DNA from: Auanema rhodensis | Lineage: Eukaryota; Nematoda; Chromadorea; Rhabditida; Rhabditidae | Length of the DNA stretch: 64,000 nt | Reading direction: 5' to 3' | NCBI GenBank assembly: GCA_964057225.1 | Contig: OZ059900.1 | Span: 18,119,638 to 18,183,637, forward strand | Shown: positions 63,961-64,000 of the stretch, one piece after another | Numbering within the stretch: the stretch's first letter is position 1 | Layout: each line of letters opens with the position of its first letter | Made by a program: the position numbers and the translations under genes | The notes under the pieces: model-generated | Database searches by the model: none | Seen by the model: the letters and a program-made list of their open reading frames with translations, nothing else | What the model was told of the DNA's origin: nothing

Positions 63961-64000
63961 AGCATTTTACATGCTGAACACTAGAAAAATACAAAAACAC
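63961..64000 (+). repeat. Partial monomer at right edge (40 bp)
   Basis: The first 40 bases of the next monomer match the consensus; the array continues beyond the window. Confidence 0.95.

Larger units (their letters stand above)
1..64000. repeat. 342 bp satellite DNA array (about 187 monomers)
   Basis: The same 342 bp unit repeats head to tail from the first base to the last. All copies are in one orientation and the phase never breaks by more than one base. I counted 187 full monomers and a 40 bp partial one. Most copies differ from a common consensus at 0-6 positions, so they are roughly 98-100% identical. The unit has 57 G and 59 C (about 34% G+C). Neither strand holds a real open reading frame: the longest stop-free stretch in the consensus is about 63 codons on the minus strand and 45 on the plus strand, with at most about 39 codons after a start. 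Long homogeneous arrays like this are typical of eukaryotic centromeric or other heterochromatic satellites. That location is inferred, since no flanking DNA is visible. Confidence 0.98.

Noticed and set aside
1-64000. Possible CRISPR array
   Set aside because: The repeated unit is the whole 342 bp with no variable spacers and no cas-like genes; it is a satellite.
1-64000. Long open reading frames carried through the array because 342 is divisible by 3
   Set aside because: All six frames of the consensus contain stops in every monomer. The longest stop-free run is about 63 codons (minus strand), with no codon-like conservation.
1-64000. New World monkey alpha satellite, which also has monomers of about 340 bp
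   Set aside because: The length fits and one stretch (around TGTGTTCAAACTCATG) vaguely resembles alphoid sequence, but the rest does not, and halves are not clearly alike. I would not assign it without an alignment.
1-64000. Tandem rRNA or 5S gene array, or histone gene array
   Set aside because: The unit is AT-rich and too short for rDNA, with no recognisable rRNA, 5S internal promoter or histone coding sequence.
1-64000. Transposon-derived tandem repeats such as Helitron or MITE internal repeats
   Set aside because: No terminal inverted repeats, target-site duplications, LTRs or coding remnants appear; the internal inverted repeats are short and within each monomer.

Overview
The whole 64 kb window is one uninterrupted satellite DNA array. 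The basic unit is a 342 bp monomer, 116 of 342 bases (about 34%) G+C, repeated head to tail in one orientation: 187 complete monomers plus 40 bp of the next one at the right edge. I read every monomer boundary, starting each monomer at AGCATTTTAC. Starts fall at 1, 344, 686, 1029 and 1371; then every 342 bp to 17787; then 18128 to 25652, 25995 to 34545, 34888 to 47200, and 47543 to 57803 in 342 bp steps; then 58146, 58488, 58830, and 59173 to 63961 in 342 bp steps. Only eight monomers depart from 342 bp, each by one base. There is no protein gene, RNA gene, transposon, microsatellite block, telomeric repeat, inversion or unique DNA. The array runs off both ends.

This is the pattern of a eukaryotic nuclear satellite, such as a centromeric, pericentromeric or subtelomeric block, seen through a long-read assembly. 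I do not recognise the monomer and cannot name the organism. The 342 bp length equals two nucleosomal repeats, as in many centromeric satellites, but I see no good CENP-B box and no clear match to primate alpha satellite. CpG is not depleted (10 per monomer, about 9.8 expected from base composition).

Monomers differ from each other at only a handful of positions, usually 0-6 changes per copy, and the same alleles recur. I name alleles by monomer position and base: 8C; 9G/10T; 20G; 45A/47A; 47A alone; 58T/59A; 89A; 89A/94A; 134T; 160C; 175A/176A/182T; 176C; 184A; 198T; 249A; 258T; 328C; 331G; 336C; 341T or 341A. Their order shows nested higher-order repeats (HORs) at several scales: dimers (684 bp), trimers (1026-1027 bp), hexamers (2052 bp), 9- to 11-mers (3078-3762 bp) and a 31- to 34-monomer macro-repeat (10.6-11.6 kb).

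Layout: 1-3764, mixed leading monomers; 3765-16760, four units of a 9/10/11-mer HOR family (the last degraded); 16761-31124, a family built on a 249A+258T / 20G+47A dimer present in 1, 2, 2 and 3 copies per unit; 31125-32834, a short dimer ladder; 32835-38649, mosaic; 38650-42753, a hexamer duplicated in tandem; 40702-62934, a large tandem duplication whose second copy carries an extra trimer; from 63619, probably the start of a third copy. A run of three types (176C+258T, then 8C, then 45A/47A) recurs through the whole window, so the different families look like reshufflings of one ancestral order by unequal exchange and gene conversion.

There is no encoded function to assign. Any role would be structural, through chromatin, kinetochore or heterochromatin. 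The best candidates for sequence-specific protein contact are an almost invariant segment at monomer positions 260-327 holding a perfect 10 bp palindrome, and an imperfect hairpin at positions 233-269. All calls are by eye; no alignment or database search was run.
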